Source of the DNA: Carallia brachiata
Lineage: Eukaryota; Streptophyta; Magnoliopsida; Malpighiales; Rhizophoraceae
DNA length: 64,000 bases
Direction: 5' to 3'
Assembly: GCA_021464245.1 (NCBI GenBank)
Contig: JADCRB010000008.1
Span: 371,590 to 435,589, forward strand
Below are positions 1 through 11,192 of this stretch, piece by piece. Below the pieces are notes generated by a model. It saw only the letters and a program-made list of their open reading frames with translations. It searched no databases and was not told the origin of the DNA. Both the position numbers and the translations under genes were made by a program. Position 1 is the first letter of the stretch, and each line of letters begins with the position of its first letter.

Positions 1-559
1 ACTCAACAACGTGCGTATTAGATGATATAATCTGAACCCTTATCCCAGCTAAGAGTCTATAATAGGAAAATAAACTAAATATATTTTTTTGAATTATTAG
101 AGGCATGTCCAGGGGTGACCCTGGTACAACTCCCTCTTCGGTTAAGGTTCGTTTTATTTTAATTTTTTTAAAAAAATTCCTTTGTTCTTGTCGGTCCAAC
201 TATTTTGCCGACTCAGATCCCAAAAATACACAAATCGTAACTGGACCGCACGTTTTCTCTTGTTAATCGGGGCCCCAGTTGGTTCCGATTCTAGTTTGAG
301 CCTGGTCCATAACTGAGGCCACCCTAAGCATGGTTAAGGTGCTCTCCGCTCTTAACCTTTGCAAATCTTAGAAAATTCGATTGCTAGCTCGCTGACATCG
401 TTTATGTCTCGGACCAGGGGCTGAAGTTAACAAGAAATCTGTTGCTAATACAGATATACATTCATAAAATTGTTCAGAAGAGAGCAACGTGAGGCTGCAT
501 GACAACTAGGACAAACGCTTTGGATAAGAACTTTATAAATGCATGCTATATGATCGTGC

Positions 560-930
560 TTTATCCCACTAGATGGGATAAGCCGACGGTGCAAATATAT
601 AGAGCACTGAACCAGGCTCGTGACCTGTAAACGAAGGCGAAACTATAGTGTCAGGTGGATTTGGTACGAGGAATCCGAAGTTTAAGTCAATAGAGTGTAA
701 AAGGGTAAAGAATAAGAAAGTTAATGAAAATGAAGATATTAACTGGAAATTAGTATTCTTAGGGTATTTATAAAAAATTTGCTGGATTCTCATTAATTGG
801 AGAAGATATAATTGAAGAAGGTATGTGGCCTTATGGAATTCGGGGTGAGTTGGTTTCTCGGATGAGGCAATCCTCGACCAGGTCCCCGTATGTCTTGGCT
901 TCTGAACCTTAATCTAAAGGTGTTGGAGCA
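560..930 (+). mobile_element. Possible LTR-retrotransposon LTR remnant
   Basis: This stretch is richer in GC than the DNA downstream. It has an LTR-promoter look: a TATA-like run (tatttataaaa, about 763-773) followed by about 150 bp of mixed-composition sequence. No gag or pol coding sequence, primer-binding site or second LTR is visible. The call rests on general appearance only; other unique non-coding DNA is possible. Confidence 0.25.
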
Positions 931-2587
931 CCACTTATTCTTATCATTGTACATTACCAATCACAATTTTAAGCATTAATTTTTGCTTATCATTCTCGAA
1001 GGCTGCCCGTCAAGTCAAGTGCAATGTACATTCACTTGACAAGTGGCACATGGAAAATGTTGCCTAGAATATTAAAAAGGTCCTATTAGGTGACAAAACA
1101 TTAGTCATCATCTAATATTTATACATAACTTAATTTTATAATGAAAAGTATGTTTTGTGTAACTGCAGTTAAAAGATATAAATTAAAAAAATAATGATAT
1201 TATTCTTTATTACATTAAACATAAGTCTGAAAATTATTTGAACATTAAATTATATGGCCACCAACATCCTCCAATATTGAAAATTAAGCATTGACTATTG
1301 AGTATTTTTTTTAATTTTTGATTACTGACTATTGAGTATTGGCAATGGAAATAAAGGCGTTTTGGAGTCGAGTCAATGTCCGTCTTCAAAGAGGTCCCAA
1401 AAACCACTGCACAAGAAGCACACGGCACACATGTGGTGACTGTTCTCCTAAGTTTTTTTTTTTCTTCGGTAATTCTGTATGGTATAGGAAATTTGTGTCT
1501 TTCCATCGAAAAAGGTACACGTAACTTGCTTTTTCTGACCTGTTGTGCCTTTATTCTGGTAGCAAAATTTATGCCTTTCGAGTTGTGAAATGTACCGAAC
1601 CATCATCTCCTTTTTTCTTGTTTCCAAGTTATCAAAAGACTTCAAACTCGCTAGTCAACCAAACAAACTGATCAAACTGTTATCTTGAATAGGAAAAATT
1701 TTTAATTAATAAAAAATATTTATTAATTTTATTCATATTTTTTATGAATATAATTTATTTATAACTTTTTACTACAAATTTTTTTTTTTAATTTCAAGCA
1801 AATTTCACTAATTGTATAGTATAAAATTATAAATAAGTTATATTAAAAAAATGAGTCAAATTAAAAATCTCTTTAACTAGAAACAAATGAAATTAAAAAT
1901 CTCTTTAACTAGAAACAAATGTTGTGTCAAAAAAATTTGGACTATATATCGTGGAAGATAATATATGTAGTACAAATGTTACAATAAATAAAATAGTTAA
2001 TTAACTTAAAATCCACATGTTTTTTTTTTCAAGGATTTAGATTAATTGGAAAGATAGTTTTATTCTTGCCATCACTTTCCAATTTGGCTGAAGCTCACTT
2101 TGACAAAAAATTAATCCTGGAGTCTCCTCAGACAATAATAAAATTGTAGGCTGTGCTAGCCAAAAGAAATTATATTAATCCTGGAGTCAAAATTCCAAAC
2201 TGCAAAAGAATTAGATGTCCAATATTCCACAGCATACATGCATGAAGCTTTTTGCACTTTGTCGGTGGTGGAAAGCGCATTTAGAAATCAGAGACGGATC
2301 GCAATTGAAGATCCTATTATTTAAGTATAATTCTTAATTAGGAGATCCCACATGTCGAAAGTGTAAGGAAACGCCAATAAGAAATTAAGGAAATAGGCCA
2401 ATAGTTCCATAGCCATAGGTATGGTGTTATGCTTTGTAGTCTTCTGTCCGCCAAAGATAAAATAATTGATGCATTCGGAAAAAAAAAAAAAGAAAGAAAG
2501 AAAGAAAAGCCTTGACAATAAGATTAGTAGTAGATATTTGGTCAAAAAAAAAAAAAAAAAAGGATTAGTAGTAGATATTATGCTTGG
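931..2587. other. Intergenic, AT-rich, no gene seen
   Basis: No open frame here has codon structure or a recognisable domain. Poly-A and poly-T runs are frequent. Short local duplications are present: a 32-bp tandem pair (listed separately), two copies of a 14-bp word around 2110 and 2175, and a near-identical 18-bp word at about 2521 and 2563 separated by a poly-A run. Confidence 0.5.
1858..1921. repeat. Perfect 32-bp tandem duplication
   Basis: Bases 1858-1889 and 1890-1921 are identical and directly abutting. The identity suggests a recent duplication or slippage event. No coding role is apparent. Confidence 0.9.
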
Positions 2588-3132
2588 GTTAAATGCATTT
2601 AACCTATTATATTTTTAATTATTTTACGTTTTACTCTCATGTAATTTCAATTTAAACAATAAATTATATTGTATTTTTTAATTTTGACAATTAACCCCCT
2701 TAACAATAATTTGTTAAACTTATTAATGTAAATTAACTACAATTACCTTGTTCTATAATCGTAGAAACTTTATCATATCTTCAAATAGAAGTTAACTATA
2801 AAAACTATATCAAACTCTTATATATCAATATGCGCAGTACACTAAAAATAACAAAGAATGCAAAGAATATAATATGGAGTGCAACTCAAATATGCATTGA
2901 AATTCAATTTAACAGGTATATGACATATTTTATAATTGTGGTAGAGAAAAAAATTAACAATTACAAAACAATATAGTTTTAGTTAATTTTTGTTAATAGA
3001 TTTAACATACTTTTGACTAAGGGAGTAAATTGCAAAAATTAAAAACCATAATAAGGTATAATGCCTAAACTGAAATTAGAAGGGAGTAAAATGCAAAATA
3101 ACTAAACTACAAAAGAGTCAAGTGCATTTAAC
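2588..3132. mobile_element. Foldback/MITE-like element with ~140-bp inverted arms
   Basis: The left arm (about 2588-2725) and the reverse complement of the right arm (about 2993-3132) align along almost their whole length, beginning with the shared word gttaaatgca at each tip. Arms this long relative to a 545-bp element are typical of foldback or Mutator-like non-autonomous elements. There is no transposase frame inside. A target-site duplication could not be settled, because the tip word is itself palindromic. Confidence 0.75.
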
Positions 3133-4164
3133 TTTTATTATGTTTTTAAGATTATGAGCTGATTAAATTAGATAGAATTCTAACCCAAAAAAAAAAAAGA
3201 ACCCCTTGGTTGTGCAGGAGTTCTAATGTGAAAAAGAGTTATACCCAAGCAGTCTAGATGAGGTTTTTTTTCTCTTTTTTTTTTCCGTTTTTTGGAGAAT
3301 CGTCTAGATGAGGTTTAAAGAAAGCAGAATTGTGATGTTCTTCAGGGAATTAAAGTGAACCAATCATTATCTTTGAGAACCTAAGAGCAAAGAAAAATAT
3401 TCATTATAGAATAGCTCAGGCCTGAGAGCGAGAGGGTCGCAGCATACCTCCTCTTCACTCAACACTCAATAGTCATTTAAAAAATATATATATATGTAAC
3501 ACTAAAATGATAGCGGCTATATTGAGATGCAATTACATTTTTTTCGTCTTCAAAAACAAAAAGTCTTTGATATATTGGCCATAGAATTCATGGACCAAGC
3601 CGGTGCACTTTACTATTTTTATATTACTTTATTAAACTATTTCTAAATGATGCATCTACTATTCGAACATTGTTAGATTTTAATAAACATTTTTCACTTT
3701 CAGTCTCAGTTTTAATGAATTAAAAACTCAACACCGTGTATTAGACAACAAAACCTCATTTATTGTGGGCCGCCAAATGCACTTTGATTCTTCGAAACTT
3801 TTTTTTTTTTTCCAGCATGAAGGCATTACACCAAAAAGAAAGAAAACATATCCACAAGCTTCATTCCTAAGCCACTGGTTCGAAACTTCTATTGTTATTA
3901 TTACTGGTTCCTTATTACATATATGACCCAAAAGGAATACTTTTGGTCTCCCGTCCATTAAACCTCGAACTTTAATTTAGTGGGTTGGGTTTGTGTCCTG
4001 TCGTAAAGGCTGAATAAACGGAATGACTGAATGACTGTGGGTGGGAAAGACACGAATTAGACCAACAAAAATGGATCCTCTGTGTGGACATTGAGATATG
4101 GCCCAAGATAACTTAATGTTTGCGGTCCTGCAAAGATATGGGCTTTGCCTTTTTCTTCATTAGG
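3133..4164. other. Intergenic, no gene seen
   Basis: AT-rich non-coding DNA. A 16-bp word containing gtctagatgaggttt occurs twice near 3250 and 3302 on either side of a pyrimidine run. Short open frames here lack codon bias and domains. Confidence 0.4.
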
Positions 4165-4345
4165 AAATTTTTGATTCACAATCATCTGTCGTTATCGTTA
4201 AACTAGAGGTTTCGAGTTTGAGTCTTTAAAAATGCAGTCGTATTAAATATTCTTTGAAAGACCTTTACTACTCTTTGGAATCCTGCTCAGGTCGGTACAA
4301 ATTAGTCAGCCCATTAGACTAAATACTATACAGTTTTAGACAAAA
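4165..4345 (+). mobile_element. Possible tRNA-derived SINE
   Basis: A B-box-like word (ggtttcgagtttgagtc, 4207-4223) is followed about 80 bp later by the SINE-like tail motif attagtcagcccattagac. A-box evidence is weak and no clear target duplication was found. A similar tail motif occurs near 23.4 kb. Confidence 0.4.
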
Positions 4346-5280
4346 AAAATTAAATTTATAAAATTATTTTCAGATATGTTGGGCATCATTTCTATTTATT
4401 CATTATAAAAATCAAAGATTTATAAGATTAAGAGTGCTTCCCTTTCCTAGACTTTAGATAGGAGATGAAAACTAGATGTTTAACTGTTTGCTTAACTTCA
4501 TTCTTGGAGACAGTTTGCTTCTCCAAAAAATTTAGTATGTCAAAAAATTTAGTTTTGCTTCTCATCATTGATGGTTGACCTTGCGGAGTGTTAATGTCAC
4601 CATATAAACTCAATGCATTGTATGGGACAATGACATCAAAACAAACTCTAACTACTACCAGCGGTGTAACCTCTGCTGCCTCCAGTTCCTCGAGAAGCTA
4701 TTGTATTAGCGCCCTCAACCATAATTAATGATAGAAGTCATGACTAATATACCTTAAATAACAAAGGTTTTGCTGGCTGACTGACATCATACTAAAAGAA
4801 TTACGTCCTAACTACCAAAACAAACGAAAATTAAATATTAATTGCAAACTTCAACTATAAGAATTATAAAAAGGCCCCCTTCGTCTTACTTCCCCTAATT
4901 TGCCATTAAAAAGGTTCGTGCAATCCATGTTGTTTTCTTTTCACCCTCCTCCACACGCCAACGTAGTCAACAGAGAAATTTAATCTGGCAAAAGACTTGA
5001 GCTTGTGATGAAGTTATGGATTCAAACTTTAGGTATATCAAATGATAAAGTTAAATGCTCATGGGTTTTCTGAATAATATTAATAATACTTGCTAAACTA
5101 GCAGGATTTATTCTATCGTAAATTTAATATACATAGTTTAGCTTATCTTAATATAATAACCGTACAATCCTTGAGTTTAGGAGCTACACCTACTTACCCA
5201 TTTTAATAACCATTAGAAAATAATTGTGTCGGCAAAACGTAGATGCAGACTATTGCCGATTTTAAGGATGTTTTTTTTTT
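4346..5280. other. Intergenic, no gene seen
   Basis: AT-rich sequence without supported genes. A moderately GC-rich stretch around 4640-4740 has no long open frame. Nothing else was recognised. Confidence 0.4.
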
Positions 5281-5776
5281 GATAAGGATTTTTTTAGTCT
5301 TAAAACTTTAGATTTTTTTATGTTTGAGTCCTAAACCTTTTTGACATTTCATTTGAGTCGTAAACTTTTTGATTTTCTACCAAATTAGTCCCTCTATTTA
5401 ACAAAAGTGATCAATCTATTAAAAAATAATTTTAACTTTACAAAAAATTATTTAAAAAAGATTAAATATATGAATTGAATGTCTTTTCTATAAAAAAATA
5501 TACATGTTGCCTATTTAATTCGTATATTTGTTGATTAAAAAAATATTTAATATACATATTTTGTTGATGAAAAAAATATTTAACTCATGTATTTAAGATT
5601 TTTTAAATAATTTTTATTAAATTAAACTCACTTATTAATAAATTGACTACTTTTTGTAATTTAAAAGATTAATATAGTAAAAAATTAAAAGATTTAGGAC
5701 TCAAATGAAATGTTAAAAAGGTTTAAGACTCAAACGTAAAAAAATTTAAAGGTTTAGGACTTTAAAAATACTTATC
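5281..5776. mobile_element. Foldback/MITE-like element, ~170-bp inverted arms
   Basis: The left tip gataaggatttttt (5281) matches the reverse complement of the right tip (ending cttatc at 5776). The similarity continues for about 170 bp: the words gtttgagtcctaaacctttt and catttcatttgagtc on the left have inverted counterparts at 5690-5740. The inside is AT-rich and non-coding. Both flanks are poly-T, so a target duplication cannot be read. Confidence 0.75.
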
Positions 5777-6025
5777 CCATTTTTTTTTTACTCCAGAAAT
5801 AAATAAATGGATATTGAATTTTTTTTGAACGCTTGCAGCAAAAATGGATATTGGATTTGAGTCATTTTCTTATTAAAATGTGTATTATAGATAATCTTTT
5901 AATCTAAAATTTGGAACAAGACGGAGACTTAACTGCAGGTGTTTTTCATTAAGAATAAGAAACAAGTTATCATTCTGAGTTTCTGACTCGTTTAACTAAT
6001 TGCGCATTCGAATACGATTGATTAA

Positions 6026-6333
6026 CGGTGTGTTTGGAATGAGTGAAGGGGTGGAGAAATGAGGAGAAAATAAGGTTATTTGAAGTGGTGAAGAAAGTGA
6101 TGAGAACGAAAATACAGTGAAAGAAAAAATGAATAGTAATTTGTGAAAGAAAAAGTGAAAAGAAAATAAAATTATTTAGAGTGATAAAAAAATAAAGAGA
6201 AAGAAAGTATGGTAAAAGAAAAAAAAATAGTAATTTGTGAAAAAAAAAAAAAATTATTTAAAGTGATATAAAAAATAAAAATAAAAAAATATAAAAAAAA
6301 ATACATAATAATAATTATAACAAACACACACCC
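6026..6333 (+). mobile_element. Tourist-like MITE (PIF/Harbinger type)
   Basis: The tips read cggtgtgtttgg on the left and caaacacacaccc on the right, which are inverted copies. Both are flanked by TAA (6023-6025 and 6334-6336), the target duplication expected for PIF/Harbinger elements. The interior is purine-rich (gaaagaaaaaatgaatagta type words) and non-coding. An inverted relative lies at about 34.84-35.16 kb. Confidence 0.65.
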
Positions 6334-7159
6334 TAAATCTTTTTTCTTCCCTCTTTTGAGTCAACGTTCTCAGTATCAGCACAGATAAAAAAAAAATGTT
6401 GCCATTGACCAAAAAAAAAAATCAATTTCATGGTTAACGAAAAGAGGAGTAACCCAAAAATTGGAATTGAAAATAAGCAGTGTAAAAGATCCCTAAAGTG
6501 GAATCAAAGGATTGAAAAGGTTGGCAAAGACTTGATTGAGAATTTAAGAATAGATAATGTGCACATACTAGAGTAATAATTTAATTTGAACTATTTTATT
6601 CTCAAAACAAAAAAATAATTTGAACTATTTCACTCAATTTTCTACAACTTTGATCAACATTTAGATTTTGGTATCTGATTACTCAAAAAATTGAAAAGTG
6701 AAAAGGATAATTTTAAGTTGAGTAAAAACAGATAGTTATTATAATAATTGAGCATCAAATTAGTCCAGCATTGAGCAAACCGAGTCATAAATAAGTGATT
6801 ACTTTAATCTTAAATTATTTTACTCAATTTTGAGATTGTAAATAACACACTTATTTTTAGTTGTTTTTAGAAACACTTATTTTCTACTTTTTTTTTTTTT
6901 CTGTGGGTGGTGTCTAATTATTTAATTTTAAATTAATTTAATTTGTTGGCATTCTACTCAATCTCAAGATTTTGAATCTTATTTGGTTGGCACAAAAAAA
7001 TAAAAAGATTTTCAATCTTATTTTTCTTTTCTTTTTTTTAATTTTAAAAGTTTTTTCTTGCGAGGAGCAAGAGTGGAACTGTGGAAGTGCATGAACCTGG
7101 AAAAAAAAAAAAAAAAAACCTCAAAACGACTTGGCTGTGTGTGGCTCGTAGAGGTGACT
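6334..7159 (+). other. Upstream region of the bHLH gene
   Basis: AT-rich DNA that contains the promoter and 5' leader of the following gene. The leader has an upstream in-frame ATG at 7091 followed by a 16-17 base A-tract, then the chosen start at 7160. No definite TATA box could be assigned among the many AT runs. Confidence 0.35.
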
Positions 7160-10100
7160 ATGTATCCGCCGCCTCCGCCGTCCTTCTCCTCCACGCAGCA
7201 GAAACCGGGGGCCGGCGGTGGCCTGATTCGGTACGGATCGGCCCCGGGCTCCTTCATCGCCGGAGCCGTTGATTCCGTGGTTAGGGCTGACCACGAGCTT
7301 TCGGCACTAGGATCAGCCTCGCATTCCGTCGTTGGGCATCAATACTTTTCTGCAGACTCGTCCTCGGTCACCTCCGAGTCGACCTGCAAAGTCAACTCAT
7401 CCAGCGATCAAAATGCGCAGCACAAGCGCGGGTTGGAAAGATCCTACGGCTTGAATGAGATTGCGCAGGGTGCTGGGTCTTTGGTCCGGCAGAAGAGCTC
7501 CCCCGCTGGCTTTCTATCTCACCTCACCGCTGAAAACGGTGCGTGCAAGTCTACTTTCCTTTTTTTTTTTTTTTTTTTGTCTTTTATTAATATTATTATT
7601 ACTTTTCAGACTTGTTATTTGGTATTTGTCGAATGGTAGGGTAGCCATGAAAATTAGTTGGGAGAAAAAGCGAATATGAGTAACGATCAGCCTTGATTTT
7701 TGTTGCAACTTAATTTTTTTCTTCCAAATATTTTTTATTTTTAGAAAAAAAAAAATTGCACTATTCAACCTGGAGTTATACACAAATACTGTCACTTGGC
7801 CCTCTCGTTTTCGTCAGTCTTGAGTGTTTTTTTTTTTGAATAATTTCTCACTTAGCAAGTTCATTATCCTCCATACGATAGACACACGCATAAATGAAAG
7901 TGGAAATTTAAGTGAGACCTCACGATTTGAGTGCGTTAATCTACATTCGTTTGGACAAAGTTACGGCAAAAGTGTAAATGAATTCATTCCCATAAGAACC
8001 AACGAGTTATTGGTCAATTGGTACTGGAGTTGTTCTAAGGTCTCGAGTTGGAATCCTAGTTAAAGCCAATTATTTCAAAATAAAAAAATAAATTCATTCC
8101 CATAAGAAAGCATGTTTGTATTTTTCGTTTTTTTTTTCCCATTTAATTTGCGAAGAAGGTTGGGTCCTATGAAGCAAATTTTCTGTCTGTCTGTAGATTT
8201 TGCTCTGAGGCATAGCTTTTTTTAGTTTATTGTTCAGTTGGAACATTTTACAGTTTTGGGTTCTGAATATATTTTGCCAATCCAAGTAGCAGGGTTTTCA
8301 ATTACAAGGGGGAGCCCAGGTCCTAACTCTCACAATGGATCTAGTGGTGGCCAGGCATTACAAATATTGTCTTCTCAACTGAGCTTCACTGGACAAGATT
8401 CTCTTTCTCAGATATCAGAAGTTAGCGAGAATTGTGCTGAAGGCATCAGTTGTGACAATAGCCATCAGAACTCCACTCATTCTTATCCCACTACTAGCTT
8501 TGGAGCAGAGGCTTGGGACAATACCAATTCCATTATGTGTTCTCTGGACCTCCCAGCAAACGTTTAAAGAACATTGATGGAGACTTTTTTAACTGTCTCG
8601 ACACCCTAGAAACTCAGGTGAAAACAATTTCTGGGGACATGGTATGTGGAATTTGTAGAGTATATAAGTATTCATGTTTTTATGTGATCTACATCAGATG
8701 TACATATGATCAAAACTTCGCTTCACAATCCCCCCCCCCCCGGTCGGTTGTTTAAGCAGCATAAATATATTAATGAGCTGTGGCAAATTTTTTAAATGTA
8801 ACATTAACATATTTGCCAAAATCCTTTGCAAAATAACTGTCTCTTTCTATCAAGTTGTGATCCTGTCATTTTTTACATGTGTACTTTCTCAAATATCAAT
8901 GGTGTGTATTAAGTGTTCTCTCTAGAGTAGTCCTTTCTGATACATATTTTACACATACATGCATCTCGGGACAGTTGAGCTTATATGCTATGAATTTTTC
9001 TAAAAATGCACCGTACAACTAGCTTATTACTGTTTATAGTAAATAATCTCAGCGTTTTGTATTTTAAGTTTTTCTTTTTCAAATTGTAAGTTATTTGGTG
9101 GCTGGTGGGATAATTCTCTCCCAAAATTTGTATTTCACCTTAAATATGTGCTGCCTGAGAGAAACTTTAACTCATTTTTTATTCAGTTTAGTATGCCTCA
9201 GACAACTCTTGAGATGGCAGCAGTGGGGAAGCTACTACATATTCCCGAAGATTCTGTCCCTTGTAAAGTCCGTGCTAAGCGTGGTTTTGCTACTCACCCT
9301 CGAAGCATTGCTGAAAGGGTTAGTAAAAGTAGAAAGAATAGTTGACACTTATTAATTCCCCTGTTGTTATACAATTTGTTGTTTGAATTCAATCCACTTT
9401 TGCAAATGTGTAAATTAGTTGAAAATTGAAGAATAATTCCTTTTTCGAGTATTTAGCCTGGAAGGGATTGCAGATACTTTTTTAACCTCCTCTGCTTTGA
9501 TATCTTTGTCCGCTGTTCTAATTTATATATAGCTTGAATTTTGTGAAGTTGATTTATAACTCTATTTATCCCTTGTGAATACACCTTTTACCTTTCTGAA
9601 AAATAGTAATCACTTCGTTCAGTTTATAGGTAGATGGTTGACGTTTTAAGTGTAGGAACCCACTTTTTTATGTTCCATCTTTACAAATTAGAAAAGGTGG
9701 AGGGCTTTTACTGTTTTACACTAGGGTCCATGGCATGAAATCCTTGGAGAGACAGCAAGTGCTGGGAGAAATTGTTGATGAGACAACAATTGGGAGAGCA
9801 GAGAGACTCGAAGAAGGGGGGTGTTTCCCTGGAAGGAGCTGGTCCTTTCCGCTAAAATGGAGCCGGGACAATTACTGCTTACTAGACAAAACTGATTGGG
9901 CTAATTAGTAGGTATAACAGTACTTTTGGCCATGAAAGTACTTTTAGCAGATGATAGTAGGTATAACAACTACTTTGACTCTTGGATGCTTTAGCCATGA
10001 AAGATATGCTGCCATAAGAATTTTGATGCTTGGTGTCGTGATAATTATGGATCCTGACGTCCAAAAAATTTATGAAGGAGGGTGTCTACTTCTTTCTCAT

Positions 10101-11192
10101 TAGGTTTGTAATGCTATATTGTGAAATATGCTTCCAAATATCATTTGACCAAACCCTTCAGCATGCATCTTGGTGCAGAGCTAGCTACCGTCAACATCCA
10201 AACCTAATAATGTTCTTCCTCATTCGGGTACCGTTCTTCCTTGGTGAGGAAACTTATCTGACAATGTTTATTCAGCTATAGGCAAATTAGATACATTAAA
10301 TTTTAAATGCATGAATTCATATGTGAAAATAAGCTCACATGTTTGTATTCATATATAGGCATGTATTCTTGTACATGTATGTTAAAGCATATGAAAAGTT
10401 ATTATAACTTTTGTATTTATTACAGGAAAGAAGAACCAGGATCAGTGGAAAATTAAAGAATCTTCAAGAGCTTGTCCCTGACATGGATAAGGTAATTAAA
10501 TGGTAATTCTTTTACATATCAGCGATGCAATTTTGGTTGAATTTTTAGAGATCATCCTTCACTAAGATTGGCAGGGAAATTTTGCATTTATAGGATAATT
10601 GGTTCTTGATGTATGTGGCCATCCATATGTATTCTTTAGGAGAAGACGATAGCATGGATCCTAATTTGGAAGAAAGATTGGAAGAAAGATGAACTTATTC
10701 TATTTTCAACAGAAGGAGTGTGGCTTACGGCCTTACACATGAACTAACAGCTCTAGATTAACCAATTATAATATTTAGCGATGAGTATATCAGTATTATG
10801 AGTACATATTGACTCTTAAATAATGATTGCATTAGGTAATATAATTATATATTTAACTGTGTATTCCAGCCTTATGATACATGTGAAATACATATACGTG
10901 CATACATGTCAGTATGACAGCAGTTGGTAAGTGAGGAGTTTAATTTAGAGTACATCCTGAAATCGCTATCTCCTTCTCGCAGCAAACAAGCTACGCAGAC
11001 ATGTTAGAGTTAGCATTCCAGCACATCAAAGGCCTTCAAAATGAAGTTCAGGTTTGTAAGCATTTAGGTACTTGTTCTGGGTGCATTTGTTGTTGCTCAC
11101 ATTTCTTGATCATCATCTGACGGCTGCTTGACTTACAGAAACTCCACAAAGAATTGGAAAACTGTAACTGCGGATGCAAACCGACAACATAA
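7160..11192 (+). CDS. bHLH transcription factor (bHLH80/81/122/128/130 type), frameshifted in exon 2
   Basis: Six exons: 7160-7538, 8293-8617, 9187-9318, 10426-10491, 10983-11051 and 11139-11192, all GT-AG with consistent phases except one internal shift. The product would be about 340 aa. The N-terminus (MYPPPPPSF, then GLIRYGSAPGSF) is the signature of this plant bHLH subgroup. The bHLH domain spans about residues 265-323, with basic region THPRSIAERERR, helix 1 ISGKLKNLQELVP and helix 2 YADMLELAFQHIKGLQ, ending CGCKPTT. Members are nuclear, bind E-box DNA and act in flowering, stomatal or stress pathways; this gene's own role is not inferable. The start at 7160 matches the family N-terminus; the in-frame ATG at 7091 lies behind a poly-A tract. 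An extra TG at about 8536-8539 shifts the frame and gives a stop at about 8565, before the DNA-binding domain, while the second half of exon 2 and all later exons stay in one perfect frame. Confidence 0.88.

Noticed and set aside
7058..7159. Longer N-terminus for the bHLH protein from codons at 7058 or 7091
   Set aside because: The family begins MYPPP, and the extra segment crosses a 16-17 base A-tract whose length would decide the frame.
7990..8080. tRNA-like words in bHLH intron 1 (ggtctcgagttggaatcc) as a tRNA gene
   Set aside because: There is no cloverleaf or anticodon arm. At most it is a degraded SINE head, too short to annotate.
8728..8745. Run of ten C bases as a possible regulatory site
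   Set aside because: It is a simple homopolymer inside an intron with no further context.
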